From Rhodococcoides fascians NBRC 12155 = LMG 3623 (lineage in GTDB: Bacteria; Actinomycetota; Actinomycetes; Mycobacteriales; Mycobacteriaceae), in NCBI RefSeq assembly GCF_001894785.1, contig NZ_BCWW01000018.1, positions 39,898-103,897 of the forward strand: 64,000 nucleotides of DNA. The letters are read 5' to 3'. The notes beneath the pieces are model-generated. The model did no database searches and was not told where the DNA came from. It saw nothing but the letters and a program-made list of their open reading frames with translations. Below, piece by piece: positions 17,796 through 26,585 of this stretch. The first letter of the stretch is position 1; each line of letters opens with the position of its first letter. Position numbers and translations under genes: made by a program.

Positions 17796-19465
17796 TTCGC
17801 TTCCAGCTTCCTCGTCAGGGCTGCGCGACGCAGTGATCGCAGCCGGCGCATGGTCGGTACGTCCCGACCGAAGCGATCGTGCAGTTCCAGGTAGATCTCG
17901 TACAGCGAGTCGTATGCCTCCGAGCGGGACTCGTCCGGAACGAACGCACCGCGGCGAACCTTGCCCATCGATTTCGACGCCACCGGCACGTCCGGGTAGC
18001 AGCCTGCGGCCACTGCCGCGTGGATGGCGGAGCCCAATGCGGGGCCCTGTGCGGACGCGATGACGGACAACGGCATTCGTAGCACGTCGGCGTAGATCTG
18101 CATCAGCAGTGGGTTGCGGGCCAGACCTCCCGCCACGACGAATTCTTCGACGGGAACGCCGCTGTCGCGGAACGTCTCGACGATGACGCGGGTGCCGAAT
18201 GCCGTTGCCTCGAGCAGTGCGCGGTAGGTGTCCTCGGGCCGCGTCGCAAGCGTCGATCCGATGACCAGGCCGGACAGTTCGTGATCGACCAGGATCGACC
18301 GATTGCCGCTGTGCCAGTCGAGCGCGACCAGACCGTGCTCGCCCACCTCTTGGGCCGACGCGAGCCGCGTCAGGTATTCGTGCACGGACTCGCCTGCGGC
18401 AGTTGCCGCTTCACTGTAGGACGCGGGAACTCCGGTGCGGGTGAACCACCCGAAGATGTCGCCGACCCCGCTCTGGCCCGCCTCGTACCCGTACGACCCC
18501 GCGACGATGCCGCCGTCGACGACGCCGCACATACCCGGAACGTCGTTCAACACGGTCGAACTCATGACGTGGCAGGTGGATGTTCCCATGATGGCGACCA
18601 TGCGGCCCGATTCGACGGCACCCGCAGCCGGGGCCGTGACGTGCGCATCCACGTTTCCGACCGCGACGGCTATGCCCTCGGGCAATCCCGTCCATGCCGC
18701 GGCCTCGGCGGTCAACGTGCCTGCACGCGAGCCCAATTCGCCCAGTGGTTGGTCGAGCTTCTCGGCTACGAACCCACCGAACCCGGGCGCGAGCTCGGTG
18801 AGGAAATCGACGGAAGGGTACTTGCCGTCCTGATAGATGCCCTTGTATCCCGCGGTGCAGGCATTACGCACGTAGTTTCCGCACAGTTGCCAGACGATCC
18901 AGTCGGCCGCCTCGACCCACCGGTCCATGGCCTCGTAGATCTCGGCGTCCTCCTCGTGAATCTGCAGCGCCTTGGCGAATTCCCATTCCGAGGAGATCAA
19001 GCCGCCGTAGCGGGGGAGCCAGCTCTCACCGCGACGGGCGGCCAGTTCGTTGATCCGGTCGGCCTGTCCCTGCGCCGCATGGTGTTTCCACAGCTTGACG
19101 TATGCGTGTGGGCGATCGACGAACCGCGGGTCTTCGCTGAGCGGCGTGCCGTCCGCGTAGGTCGGCACCATGGTGCATGCGGTGAAGTCGGTCCCGATGC
19201 CCACCACCTGCTCCGGCGCGATGCCCGCGGCGGCCATCGCAGCGGGGACGGCGCGGCGTAGGACGTCGCGATAGTCGTCCGGCACCTGCAGAGCCCACGC
19301 GTCGGGAAGTCGCACGGTACTGCCGGGCAGGGTCTCCTCGAGTACGGCGTGGCTGTATTCGTGTACGGCAGATGCAATTTCGGCACCATCGGACACACGG
19401 ACGACTACGGCACGGCCGGAGAGAGTGCCGTAGTCCACTCCTACCGTGTAGCGGTCATTGGACAT
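17792..19465 (-). CDS. araB: Ribulokinase
   Basis: The 557-residue FGGY-family kinase starts RYTVGVDYGTLSGRAVVVRV and includes VGIGTDFTACTMVP, DWIVWQLCGNYVRNACTAGYKG, VDAHVTAPAAGAVESGRMVAIMGTSTCHVM and the C-terminal VVAGGLARNPLLMQIYADVL. It phosphorylates L-ribulose with ATP. The ATG at 19465 (MSNDRY) is preferred to one 24 bases upstream. It overlaps the LacI gene end by 11 bases and the araD start by 4, so regulator, kinase and epimerase are likely translated from one message. Confidence 0.96.
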   Translation of the reverse strand: MSNDRYTVGVDYGTLSGRAVVVRVSDGAEIASAVHEYSHAVLEETLPGSTVRLPDAWALQVPDDYRDVLRRAVPAAMAAAGIAPEQVVGIGTDFTACTMVPTYADGTPLSEDPRFVDRPHAYVKLWKHHAAQGQADRINELAARRGESWLPRYGGLISSEWEFAKALQIHEEDAEIYEAMDRWVEAADWIVWQLCGNYVRNACTAGYKGIYQDGKYPSVDFLTELAPGFGGFVAEKLDQPLGELGSRAGTLTAEAAAWTGLPEGIAVAVGNVDAHVTAPAAGAVESGRMVAIMGTSTCHVMSSTVLNDVPGMCGVVDGGIVAGSYGYEAGQSGVGDIFGWFTRTGVPASYSEAATAAGESVHEYLTRLASAQEVGEHGLVALDWHSGNRSILVDHELSGLVIGSTLATRPEDTYRALLEATAFGTRVIVETFRDSGVPVEEFVVAGGLARNPLLMQIYADVLRMPLSVIASAQGPALGSAIHAAVAAGCYPDVPVASKSMGKVRRGAFVPDESRSEAYDSLYEIYLELHDRFGRDVPTMRRLRSLRRAALTRKLEAK

Positions 19466-20516
19466 GCGATTCTCCTTGTTGCGGTGCAACGGTTGTGGAC
19501 GGTTTCGGTGCAGTGGTGCTGGACGATCGAACGACGAGTTCAGGATCGATGGACGCCTCGGGTGCGGCAGTGTTGTCCAGTGCCGCGCGCAGGACGTCGA
19601 TTGCGCGTCTGCCGACTTCGGTGAAGTCCTGGCGGACCGTCGTCAGTGGTGGGATCAGGAAAGCAGCCTCGGGGATGTCGTCGAATCCGACGACGGCGAA
19701 GTCCTCGGGCACACGGCGGCCGCTCTCGTGGAAGGCGCGCAGCAAGCCGAGGGCCATCTGGTCGTTGGCGCAGAACGCGGCCGTGACGGTGTGGTCCTCG
19801 GCGAGGCGGAGCCCGTTCTCGTAGCCGCTGCGTGCGGACCAGTCGCCGCGGAGGACCGGTGTCCACGCCAGCCCGGCCTCGTCGAGCGCATCCTGCCACC
19901 CTTGTTCACGGCCGCGAGATTCGGTCCATCCCTGCGGGCCGGACAGATGCACGATGCGTTGGTGACCTGCCTCGATCAGGTGTCGGGTGGCCAACCGAGC
20001 GCCGCCGATCTGATCGATGCCCACGGTCCAGGTCGAGGTGGAGGGGTCACCTTCGACTACCACGACGGGAACGACGGACTCCTCGGATCGAGCCGCTGCC
20101 ACAGCGTCGTCGGTGGCGGCGATCAACACGATGCCCTCGACGCCCTGGTCGTGCAGGTGATGCAGTGCGCCGACGAGTTCGTCGTGTGTCAGCGTTGCGA
20201 GACTGACTGCGCTGACGGAGAATCCGGCATCACGTGCCGCGCTCTGCACGGTGCGATGCGTGGTGCTCGGCCCCCAGAACCCGCCTTTGGAGCCGATGAT
20301 TCCGATCGACGCGGAGCGTTTGGTGACCAGTGCCCTGGCGGCACGATTGGGACGATAGCCCAGTTGGTCGATGGCATTCTGTACCCGGTCGCGGGTTTCG
20401 GGGCGTAAGTTGTTCTGACCGTTGATGACCCGCGAGACCGTCTGATGGGATACCCCGGCCAATCGGGCGACGTCGGTCATGACCGGTGCCTTACCGTCGA
20501 TCCCTGTGTTGGTCAC
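19455..20516 (-). CDS. LacI family regulator of the arabinose locus
   Basis: A LacI repressor of 353 residues from the GTG at 20516, or 341 from the ATG at 20480. The N-terminal helix-turn-helix is MTDVARLAGVSHQTVSRVINGQNNLRPETRDRV, with hinge PNRAARALVTKRSASIGII. The sugar-binding core ends PELVVRSSSTTAPKPS. The GTG forms a GTGA overlap with the stop of the preceding permease. The ATG has AAGG eight bases upstream, so either start may be used. Location inside the sugar ABC-araBDA run implies control of that operon by arabinose or a related sugar; operator candidates lie at 25299-25368. Confidence 0.93.
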   Translation of the reverse strand: MTNTGIDGKAPVMTDVARLAGVSHQTVSRVINGQNNLRPETRDRVQNAIDQLGYRPNRAARALVTKRSASIGIIGSKGGFWGPSTTHRTVQSAARDAGFSVSAVSLATLTHDELVGALHHLHDQGVEGIVLIAATDDAVAAARSEESVVPVVVVEGDPSTSTWTVGIDQIGGARLATRHLIEAGHQRIVHLSGPQGWTESRGREQGWQDALDEAGLAWTPVLRGDWSARSGYENGLRLAEDHTVTAAFCANDQMALGLLRAFHESGRRVPEDFAVVGFDDIPEAAFLIPPLTTVRQDFTEVGRRAIDVLRAALDNTAAPEASIDPELVVRSSSTTAPKPSTTVAPQQGESHVQ

Positions 20517-21550
20517 CTCTTTCTCGCCGTCAGCAGACGTTGGGCGAGAACGAACACCAGGAGCAGCACTCCGATCGTGATTCGCGTCCACCACGAGCTC
20601 AGGGTTCCGTCGAAGGCGATGAAAGTCTGTATGGCACCGAGGATCAGGACTCCCACCAGCGAGCCGAGGACGTACCCGCGCCCGCCGGTGAGCAGCGTTC
20701 CGCCGATCACCACCGCGGCGATGGCGTCGAGCTCCATGCCGACGGCGTTGAGGCTGTAGCCCGACAGTGCGTAGAAGGAGAACAGTAGGCCGGCGAGCGC
20801 CGCGCAGAATCCGCTGATCGTGTAGACGCCGACTTTCACGGCCGCCACCTTGAGCCCCATCAGCAGCGCGGACGCCTCGTTGCCACCGATGCCGTAGACC
20901 GAACGTCCGAAACGAGTGCAGGCCAACACGTATGCAGCAATCGCCACCGTGGCCAGCGCGATCACCACGCTCCAGGTGATGGTGTAGCCGCCGGGAAGTT
21001 CGATGACGGCGAATGCGATCGAGGAGAACGTGTCGTCGGTGATCGGGATCGACTCGACACCGATCATGTAGCACAGGCCCCGGGCGAGGAACATCCCCGC
21101 GAGTGTGGCGACGAACGGCTGAATCTGCAGATAGTGGATGAGGGCACCCATGACGGTGCCGAGCACGGCACCGCACAGCAACACCACGGCCATGACCAGC
21201 AGCGGTGGCCAGCCCAATTGCAGTGTGCGCGCGGCGATCATCGTCGAGAGTGCGACGACGGACCCGACGGAGAGATCGATTCCGCCGGTGAGGATGACGA
21301 AGGTCATCCCTACCGCGAGGACCATGAGGAACGAGTTGTCGATCAGCAGTGACAGGAACACCTGTGGATCGGCGAAGCCGCTGTAGCGGAATTCGCCGAG
21401 TCCGAACAGACCGACGAACAGCGCGAACGTGGCGATGACCGGCAGAAACCGAGACGGTGGGGAGTACCGCTTCACGCGGTCCCAGGTCGAGGGCGCGGGG
21501 CCCGGTGCTGCCGCGGTAGTCGTGGGGGGAGCAGTCATGAGGTCGCTCAC
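20513..21550 (-). CDS. Sugar ABC transporter permease 2 (YjfF-like)
   Basis: The 345-residue membrane protein has about 8-10 helices. Family motifs are GMTFVILTGGIDLSVGSVVALS near residue 81, QPFVATLAGMFLARGLCYMIG, and GIGGNEASALLMGLKVAAVKVGVYTISGF. It is one of two non-identical permeases expected to form the channel, as in the E. coli YtfT-YjfF galactofuranose importer. It starts at a GTG overlapping the first permease stop by 4 bases (GTGA); an in-frame ATG at 21538 is an alternative. Its own stop overlaps the LacI GTG. Confidence 0.9.
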   Translation of the reverse strand: MSDLMTAPPTTTAAAPGPAPSTWDRVKRYSPPSRFLPVIATFALFVGLFGLGEFRYSGFADPQVFLSLLIDNSFLMVLAVGMTFVILTGGIDLSVGSVVALSTMIAARTLQLGWPPLLVMAVVLLCGAVLGTVMGALIHYLQIQPFVATLAGMFLARGLCYMIGVESIPITDDTFSSIAFAVIELPGGYTITWSVVIALATVAIAAYVLACTRFGRSVYGIGGNEASALLMGLKVAAVKVGVYTISGFCAALAGLLFSFYALSGYSLNAVGMELDAIAAVVIGGTLLTGGRGYVLGSLVGVLILGAIQTFIAFDGTLSSWWTRITIGVLLLVFVLAQRLLTARKR

Positions 21551-22611
21551 GGTCGTACCGCCTTGGTGGAGTCGGTGCGGAACCACGTCCGCAGTGATGC
21601 GCGGGCTCGTGGTGATTGCAACAGGCAGACCACGATGATGACGACCGCTTTGAACAGGTAGTTGGCCTCGGAGGGGATACCGACATTGGTGATGGTGCGC
21701 GTGAGTGTGCCGATGAGCAGGGCACCGACGACGGTGCCGGCGATGGAGAATCGACCACCGGTCAGAGCAGTACCGCCGATGACGACAGCGAGGATGGCGT
21801 CGAGCTCGATCCACTGGCCCAGACTGTTCGCGTTCACCGAGTTGGTGTTCGCAGCGATGATCAGACCGGCCATTCCCGAGCACACCGCGGCGAACACGTA
21901 GACCGTCCAAACAATCGTCCGCGACTGGACACCGGCCAATCTGCTTGCCTCCGGGTTGATTCCGACGGCTTCGACGAGCATCCCCAGTGCGGTCCGCCGG
22001 GTCAACAGTGCGGTTGCTGCCACGACCACGAGAGCGATGATCAGGGCCAGTGGAAGTCCGAGAAGCGTCCCCGACGCGAGCGTGCTGAAAGCCGGGTTGT
22101 TGACGGTCGTGATGTTTCCGTCGGTGATCAACATGGCCAGGCCACGACCGGCGACCATCAGAATGAGCGTCGCGATGATGGGTTGAATCCCGAAGACCGA
22201 CACCAGAAGGCCGTTCCACAGACCCAGCAACAGACATGCTCCCAGTGCCCAGACAACAGCCATGATCATCGTCGTGGTGGCACCCTCGTCCGGGGCCGCG
22301 ACGATGCGAGTACACGCCACGGCGGCAGCGATGACTGCCACCGCGCCGACGGAGAGGTCGATGCCGCGGGTCGCCACCACCAGCGTCATGCCGACGGCCA
22401 CCAGAATGAGCGGTGCGGAGTTGCGTGCGATATCGACGATATTTCCGAACAGGCCACCGTTCTCGATTCGAATGTCGAGGAAGTCCGGTGTCACAACGAC
22501 ATTGACGACGATCAGAGCTATCAGAGCCAGCAGCGGCCAGACGACCGGCTGGGCGAGGGCGGCACGTGCGCGAGCGGGCGCGCCGGCCGATGGTTCGAGG
22601 GTTTCGGTCAT
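21547..22611 (-). CDS. Sugar ABC transporter permease 1 (YtfT-like)
   Basis: The 354-residue permease contains APLILVAVGMTLVVATRGIDLSVGAVAVIAAAV, FGIQPIIATLILMVAGRGLAMLITDG and LGMLVEAVGINPEASRLAGVQSRTIVWTVYVFAA, typical of ribose/galactofuranose-type inner-membrane subunits. It shares the GIDLSVG loop with the second permease but is clearly a distinct paralog. Its ATG overlaps the ATPase stop by 4 bases (ATGA), and its stop overlaps the next permease start by 4. The substrate is most likely a pentose or hexose furanose given the araBDA genes downstream. Confidence 0.9.
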   Translation of the reverse strand: MTETLEPSAGAPARARAALAQPVVWPLLALIALIVVNVVVTPDFLDIRIENGGLFGNIVDIARNSAPLILVAVGMTLVVATRGIDLSVGAVAVIAAAVACTRIVAAPDEGATTTMIMAVVWALGACLLLGLWNGLLVSVFGIQPIIATLILMVAGRGLAMLITDGNITTVNNPAFSTLASGTLLGLPLALIIALVVVAATALLTRRTALGMLVEAVGINPEASRLAGVQSRTIVWTVYVFAAVCSGMAGLIIAANTNSVNANSLGQWIELDAILAVVIGGTALTGGRFSIAGTVVGALLIGTLTRTITNVGIPSEANYLFKAVVIIVVCLLQSPRARASLRTWFRTDSTKAVRP

Positions 22612-24239
22612 GATGCGACATTCCTGTCGGTGGTCGAAGTGGCGGCCGCGACGGGTTCGTCGGTGCGCACCCCGGCTGCGATGGTGGCGAGCACGTCGCC
22701 GACCGACACACCGTCGTTGATTCGTTCGTCGATCTTGCGGTGATCTCGCATGACCACGATGCGGTCACTGAGGCGCAGGATCTCTTCGAGCTCGGCGGAG
22801 ATGAACACCACCGACATTCCGCGCGCGGCCAGATCGGCCACCAGGGTTTGGATCTGCGCTTTGGCACCGATGTCGATTCCGCGTGTCGGTTCGTCCAGAA
22901 TCAGAAGTTCGGGTTCGGTGATGAGCCAGCGGGCGAGGAGAACCTTCTGTTGGTTGCCGCCGGACAGGTTGCGCATCAACGCGTTCGGATCGGCGGGCCT
23001 GATGTCGAGTGCAGAGATGTACTCCTTGACGAGCTTGGTGCGGGTGGCACGAGGGATGGGACGAAGCCATCCACGCTTGGCCTGCAGCGCGAGCAGCATG
23101 TTGTCGGCCACCGTCAGATCGGCCACCACACCGTCGGCCTTGCGATCCTCGCTGGTGAGGGCGATGCGCTGATCGGCGGCCTGGCGTGGACTGCGAATGC
23201 GGTGCTTGGTCGCATGCACTTCGATCGATCCCGAGTCCGATCGATCGGCTCCACCGAGCAGGCGAGCAAGCTCGGTACGGCCGGACCCGAGCAGACCTGC
23301 GATGCCGACGACCTGTCCCGCATGCAGACGCAGATCGGTTGCTTCCAGTGCGCCCTTGCGTCCAATGCCCAACACCTCCACGACGGGCGTCTGTTCGTCG
23401 GAAACCATCACCGGCTCGCGGCTGTCGAGTTCGCGCAAGGTGTCCAGTTCTCGCCCGATCATCAACTCGACCAACTCGAACTGCGGAGTGTCGGCGACCA
23501 GGCGCTCGGAGACGAGCTTTCCGTTGCGCAGGATCGTCATTCGGTCGGAGATCCGGTAGATCTGGTCGAGGAAGTGTGACACGAAGACGATCGAGGTTCC
23601 GTCTTCCCGCAGCCGCTCGATGACGGAGTACAGGGTTTCGACCTCGTCCTTGTCCAGACTCGAGGTCGGCTCGTCCAGGATGAGGACGCGGGCGTCGACA
23701 TCGACTGCACGGGCGATGGCGACGAGCTGTTGCACGGCGATCGGATGGTCCCCGAGGACCGACGACGGCTCGATGTCGAGCCCCAGCCGGTCGAGAGTCG
23801 TTCTGGCACGGCGGTTCATCGCTCGCGTGTCGATACCGCCGATGACCCCCAACAGCTTTCCGGGTAGGCGTCGGGGCTCGCGGCCCAGGAGCATGTTCTC
23901 TGCGACAGTCAGATTCGGAAGTAGGTTCACTTCCTGATAGACGGTGCTGATACCTGCAGCCTGGGCCGCGCTGGGAGTGGCGAACTCGTGGACGGTTCCG
24001 TCGATCGTGACGGTTCCGCTGTCGATCGAGTAGACCCCGGTCAGTGCCTTGATCAACGTCGACTTACCGGCACCGTTCTCACCCATCAACGAATGCACCT
24101 CGCCGGGGAAGAGCCGCAACGACACCCCGTCGAGGGCTCGGACGGCACCGAAGGTGATCGAGATGTCTTTCATCTCCACGAGTGGAGTCGGCTCTGTGCT
24201 GGGGATCGGCTCCGCGGTGGGAACGGTGTCGGTATGCAT
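22608..24239 (-). CDS. Sugar ABC transporter ATPase, tandem-domain (YtfR-like)
   Basis: The 543-residue protein has two ABC domains. The first (about 20-265) has Walker A GENGAGKST, signature region DHPIAVQQLVAIARAVD and Walker B ILDEPTSSL. The second (270-520) has the usual degenerate Walker A GLLGSGRTEL and a full signature LSGGNQQKVLLARWL with Walker B LLILDEPTRGID. This is the layout of RbsA/MglA/YtfR proteins that power monosaccharide import. It starts 10 bases after the stop of the binding-protein gene. Confidence 0.93.
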   Translation of the reverse strand: MHTDTVPTAEPIPSTEPTPLVEMKDISITFGAVRALDGVSLRLFPGEVHSLMGENGAGKSTLIKALTGVYSIDSGTVTIDGTVHEFATPSAAQAAGISTVYQEVNLLPNLTVAENMLLGREPRRLPGKLLGVIGGIDTRAMNRRARTTLDRLGLDIEPSSVLGDHPIAVQQLVAIARAVDVDARVLILDEPTSSLDKDEVETLYSVIERLREDGTSIVFVSHFLDQIYRISDRMTILRNGKLVSERLVADTPQFELVELMIGRELDTLRELDSREPVMVSDEQTPVVEVLGIGRKGALEATDLRLHAGQVVGIAGLLGSGRTELARLLGGADRSDSGSIEVHATKHRIRSPRQAADQRIALTSEDRKADGVVADLTVADNMLLALQAKRGWLRPIPRATRTKLVKEYISALDIRPADPNALMRNLSGGNQQKVLLARWLITEPELLILDEPTRGIDIGAKAQIQTLVADLAARGMSVVFISAELEEILRLSDRIVVMRDHRKIDERINDGVSVGDVLATIAAGVRTDEPVAAATSTTDRNVAS

Positions 24240-24249
24240 GCGTCGACTT

Positions 24250-25251
24250 TCAGTACTGGCGGTCGGCGAGTACTGCTGCCGCCTGGTCGGGCGTGAAGGT
24301 GGTCTCCTCGGTGACGACCCTCTTGGGAACGTCCTCGCCCTTGACGACCTTGTCCGTGAGCTCCATCAGCTGCGGTCCGAGAAGTGGGTTGCACTCGACG
24401 ATGAAGTCGATCTTCTTGTCCGCCAGTGCTTGCATTCCGTCCTTGACGGCGTCGACGGTGATGATCTTGATGTCTTTTCCGGGTACCAGCCCGGCTGCTT
24501 CGATGGCTTGGATTGCGCCCAGGCCCATGTCGTCGTTCTGGGCGAAGACGACGTCGATCTGGCCTCGATTGGAGTTGAGGAACGACTCCATCACCTGCTT
24601 GCCGCCGTCACGAGTGAAATCGCCGGTCTGCGACGCGGTGATCGCGATGTTCGACTGGCCGCCGATGGCGTCGCGGAATCCCTCGGCCCGGTCGATGGCG
24701 GGAGCGGCTCCGGTGGTTCCCTGCAGCTCGACCACGTTGATCTTGCCGTCGCCGGTGGTGTCCGCAGTGGCGCTGTTCTGCACCAGCCAATCGCCTGCCT
24801 TCTTGCCCTCCTCGACGAAATCGGAGCCGAGGAACGTGGCATACAGCGAATCGTCGGTGGTGTCGACGGAGCGGTCGGTGAGGATCACCGGGATGTTCGC
24901 GCGCTTGGCTTCCTGGAGGACCGGCTCCCATCCCGTCTCGACGACGGGGCTGAAAGCGATGACGTCGACCTTCTGCTGGATGTAGGTGCGAATCGCCTTG
25001 ATCTGGTTTTCCTGCTTCTGCTGCGCGTCGGAGAACTTCAACTCCATGCCGGCAGCGCTGGCCGCGTCCTGGATGGAGGTGGTGTTGGCCGTGCGCCATC
25101 CGCTCTCGGCACCGACCTGGGAAAAGCCCAGCACCGTTGCGCCGTCACCGCCGCCGGACGCGTCGCCGCCGCCTCCGCTACTGCACGCACTCAGGACGAT
25201 CGCACCACTCAGAATGAGCGCGCTCGCCGCAAAAATTGTCTTCGACGCCAT
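24250..25251 (-). CDS. Sugar-binding lipoprotein of the ABC importer (YtfQ-like)
   Basis: The 333-residue protein has a lipoprotein signal peptide (SALILSGAIVLSAC, Cys about residue 23) and a glycine/serine linker. A periplasmic-binding-protein fold of the ribose/galactofuranose class follows: VLGFSQVGAESGWRTANTTSIQDAA, IDVVFAQNDDMGLGAIQAIEAAGLVPGKDIKIITVDAV and DGMQALADKKIDFIVECNPLLGPQ. The AESGWRTANT start is close to galactofuranose-binding YtfQ, while the neighbouring genes are for arabinose, so arabinofuranose is a reasonable guess. GGAG precedes the ATG. It heads the operon; promoter and operator candidates lie directly upstream. Confidence 0.92.
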   Translation of the reverse strand: MASKTIFAASALILSGAIVLSACSSGGGGDASGGGDGATVLGFSQVGAESGWRTANTTSIQDAASAAGMELKFSDAQQKQENQIKAIRTYIQQKVDVIAFSPVVETGWEPVLQEAKRANIPVILTDRSVDTTDDSLYATFLGSDFVEEGKKAGDWLVQNSATADTTGDGKINVVELQGTTGAAPAIDRAEGFRDAIGGQSNIAITASQTGDFTRDGGKQVMESFLNSNRGQIDVVFAQNDDMGLGAIQAIEAAGLVPGKDIKIITVDAVKDGMQALADKKIDFIVECNPLLGPQLMELTDKVVKGEDVPKRVVTEETTFTPDQAAAVLADRQY

Positions 25252-25276
25252 GGTGATCTCCTCAATGTCGCCACTC

Positions 25277-25300
25277 CACTGTGACGTGTGCAACACAGTG
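25277..25300. promoter_or_regulatory. Inverted repeat CACTGTG-N10-CACAGTG near the binding-protein start
   Basis: Perfect 7-bp arms separated by 10 bases, between 26 and 49 bases upstream of the lipoprotein ATG. It abuts the TGTGAGCGTT element at 25299. It may be part of a compound control region or a hairpin in the 5' leader; no binder is identified. Confidence 0.4.
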
Positions 25301-25312
25301 TGAGCGTTAACA
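25299..25312. promoter_or_regulatory. Candidate LacI-type operator A, overlapping the likely promoter
   Basis: The segment TGTGAGCGTTAACA shares TGTGAGCGTT with the better palindrome at 25355-25368 (56 bp apart). On the minus strand it sits where the -10 region should fall after a TTGACG (plus 25321-25326). LacI-family sites usually centre on CG, as here. Binding by the LacI protein of this locus is inferred. Confidence 0.5.
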
Positions 25313-25332
25313 TCGGGCCGCGTCAAGACTTG

Positions 25333-25340
25333 AAACGTTT
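25333..25340. promoter_or_regulatory. AAACGTTT palindrome (possible LacI-family half-conserved operator B)
   Basis: Perfect 8-bp palindrome with CG centre, inside TTGAAACGTTTGAA. It lies just upstream of the putative -35 TTGACG on the minus strand, between the two TGTGAGCGTT elements (centres 31 and 25 bp away). Confidence 0.4.
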
Positions 25341-25354
25341 GAATTCCAAAAATT

Positions 25355-25368
25355 TGTGAGCGTTCACT
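25355..25368. promoter_or_regulatory. Candidate LacI-type operator C
   Basis: TGTGAGCGTTCACT contains GTGAGC and GTTCAC, a 12-bp CG-centred palindrome with one mismatch. This form is common for actinobacterial LacI-type sugar repressors. It abuts the stop codon of the mutarotase gene. Confidence 0.55.
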
Positions 25369-26378
25369 CAAGCGTGAACTGCAGAAAATCTCCACTCGAT
25401 CACGGACCGGTACGTCTGGCCCGGTCGCAGCACCGCAGAGGGAAAGTTCGGGTGATTCGGTGAATCGGGGAACAGCTGGGGTTCGAGTGCGATGCCGTCG
25501 CCTTGGCGCAGCATCGAGCCGCGTCGGGACACATCGCTGCCGTTCAGGAAGTTGCCTGTGTACACCTGCACGCCGGGCTGATCGGTCCACAATTCCAGTG
25601 TCGTTCGACTGCGCTCGGAGCTCAGGATTGCCGCACGCCGAAGCCCCGTACCGTCGACGACGAAGTTGTGGTCGACACCGCGGGCGGTCCGCAGCTGCGG
25701 ATGAGTGGCTCGGGCCAGGTCTCCGACCCGTCCGGGCCTGCGCAGATCCAGCGCGGTGCCGTCGACGGAATCGACGGCACCGGTCGGGATTCCCTCGGTG
25801 TCGACCGGGGTGTACGTCGAGGCGAACACCTGCAGGGTGTGATCGTCGATGCCGTGTCCGTAGAGATCGAAATAAGCGTGCGAGGTCAAGTTCACCACCG
25901 TCGGCGCGGTGGTCGTCGCCGTCGACTCCAACCGCACGCGATCGGTCGTGACGGAGAAATGGGCCCGCGCACGGACTTCACCCGGGTAGCCCTGATCACC
26001 GTCGGGGCTGATCAACTCGAACTCGACCGAATCCGGTGATCGCCCGATCACCGTCCAGGGTCGTGAGTCGAAGCCGTCGGTTCCGCCGTGCAGGTGGTTG
26101 GTGCCGTCGTTGATCGTCAGTTGCACCGCTTGTCCGTCGATCTCGAACCGGCCGTCCTTGATCCGGTTGGCGTACCGGCCGACGGTGGAGCCGAAATAGG
26201 CGGTGGACGAACGAAGCTCGCGCTCGCCCGCCACGCCGACGAGAACGTCGCGGCGCTCGCCGTCTCCTCCGGTCACCGACATTCGTTGCATGGTCGCGCC
26301 GTAGGGGAGTACCTCCACCTCCACCCCGGGCGAACGTCCGATGGTGATGGTCTCGTTGTGAGCGTCGTCGGTGGGCAC
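25368..26378 (-). CDS. Aldose 1-epimerase (mutarotase)
   Basis: The 336-residue protein has the GalM family features YGATMQRMSV, YFGSTVGRYANRIKDGRFEIDG (substrate Asn/Arg), GTNHLHGGTDGFDSRPW (catalytic His region), HAYFDLYGHG and the C-terminal VYTGNFL and GIALEPQLFPDSPNHPNFPSAVL (catalytic Glu). It interconverts sugar anomers, here probably arabinose or galactose. Start is uncertain: GTG at 26378 (VPTDDAHNET) is used, and a GTG at 26441 would add 21 residues. It lies 116 bases upstream of the binding-protein gene on the same strand. Confidence 0.88.
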   Translation of the reverse strand: MPTDDAHNETITIGRSPGVEVEVLPYGATMQRMSVTGGDGERRDVLVGVAGERELRSSTAYFGSTVGRYANRIKDGRFEIDGQAVQLTINDGTNHLHGGTDGFDSRPWTVIGRSPDSVEFELISPDGDQGYPGEVRARAHFSVTTDRVRLESTATTTAPTVVNLTSHAYFDLYGHGIDDHTLQVFASTYTPVDTEGIPTGAVDSVDGTALDLRRPGRVGDLARATHPQLRTARGVDHNFVVDGTGLRRAAILSSERSRTTLELWTDQPGVQVYTGNFLNGSDVSRRGSMLRQGDGIALEPQLFPDSPNHPNFPSAVLRPGQTYRSVIEWRFSAVHA

Positions 26379-26585
26379 CGGTCGACGATAGCTCCGTGGA
26401 GTGAGATCGGCCCCCGGATTGCTTCGTGCGGCGGGCGACACACCGTGTATTCGCAGGTGCGCATACTATGGTGTGATGCAGGCCACTTCACTGCGTATCG
26501 ACTGGCTCGATGAGATGAAAACAGTTGGTGCGCAGGGGAGCTCGGTCTGTCGATCGCAGCCGGACACCGTCGAACAGGAGAAATC

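Noticed and set aside
19455..21758. A 767-residue open frame joining LacI to an upstream region
   Set aside because: The N-terminal part is an out-of-frame reading of the permease gene. The LacI protein starts at 20516 or 20480 and needs no fusion or frameshift.
20513..22867. A 784-residue open frame extending permease 2 upstream
   Set aside because: The added N-terminus is arginine/serine-rich and antithetical to a permease; it reads permease 1 and the ATPase gene in a wrong frame.
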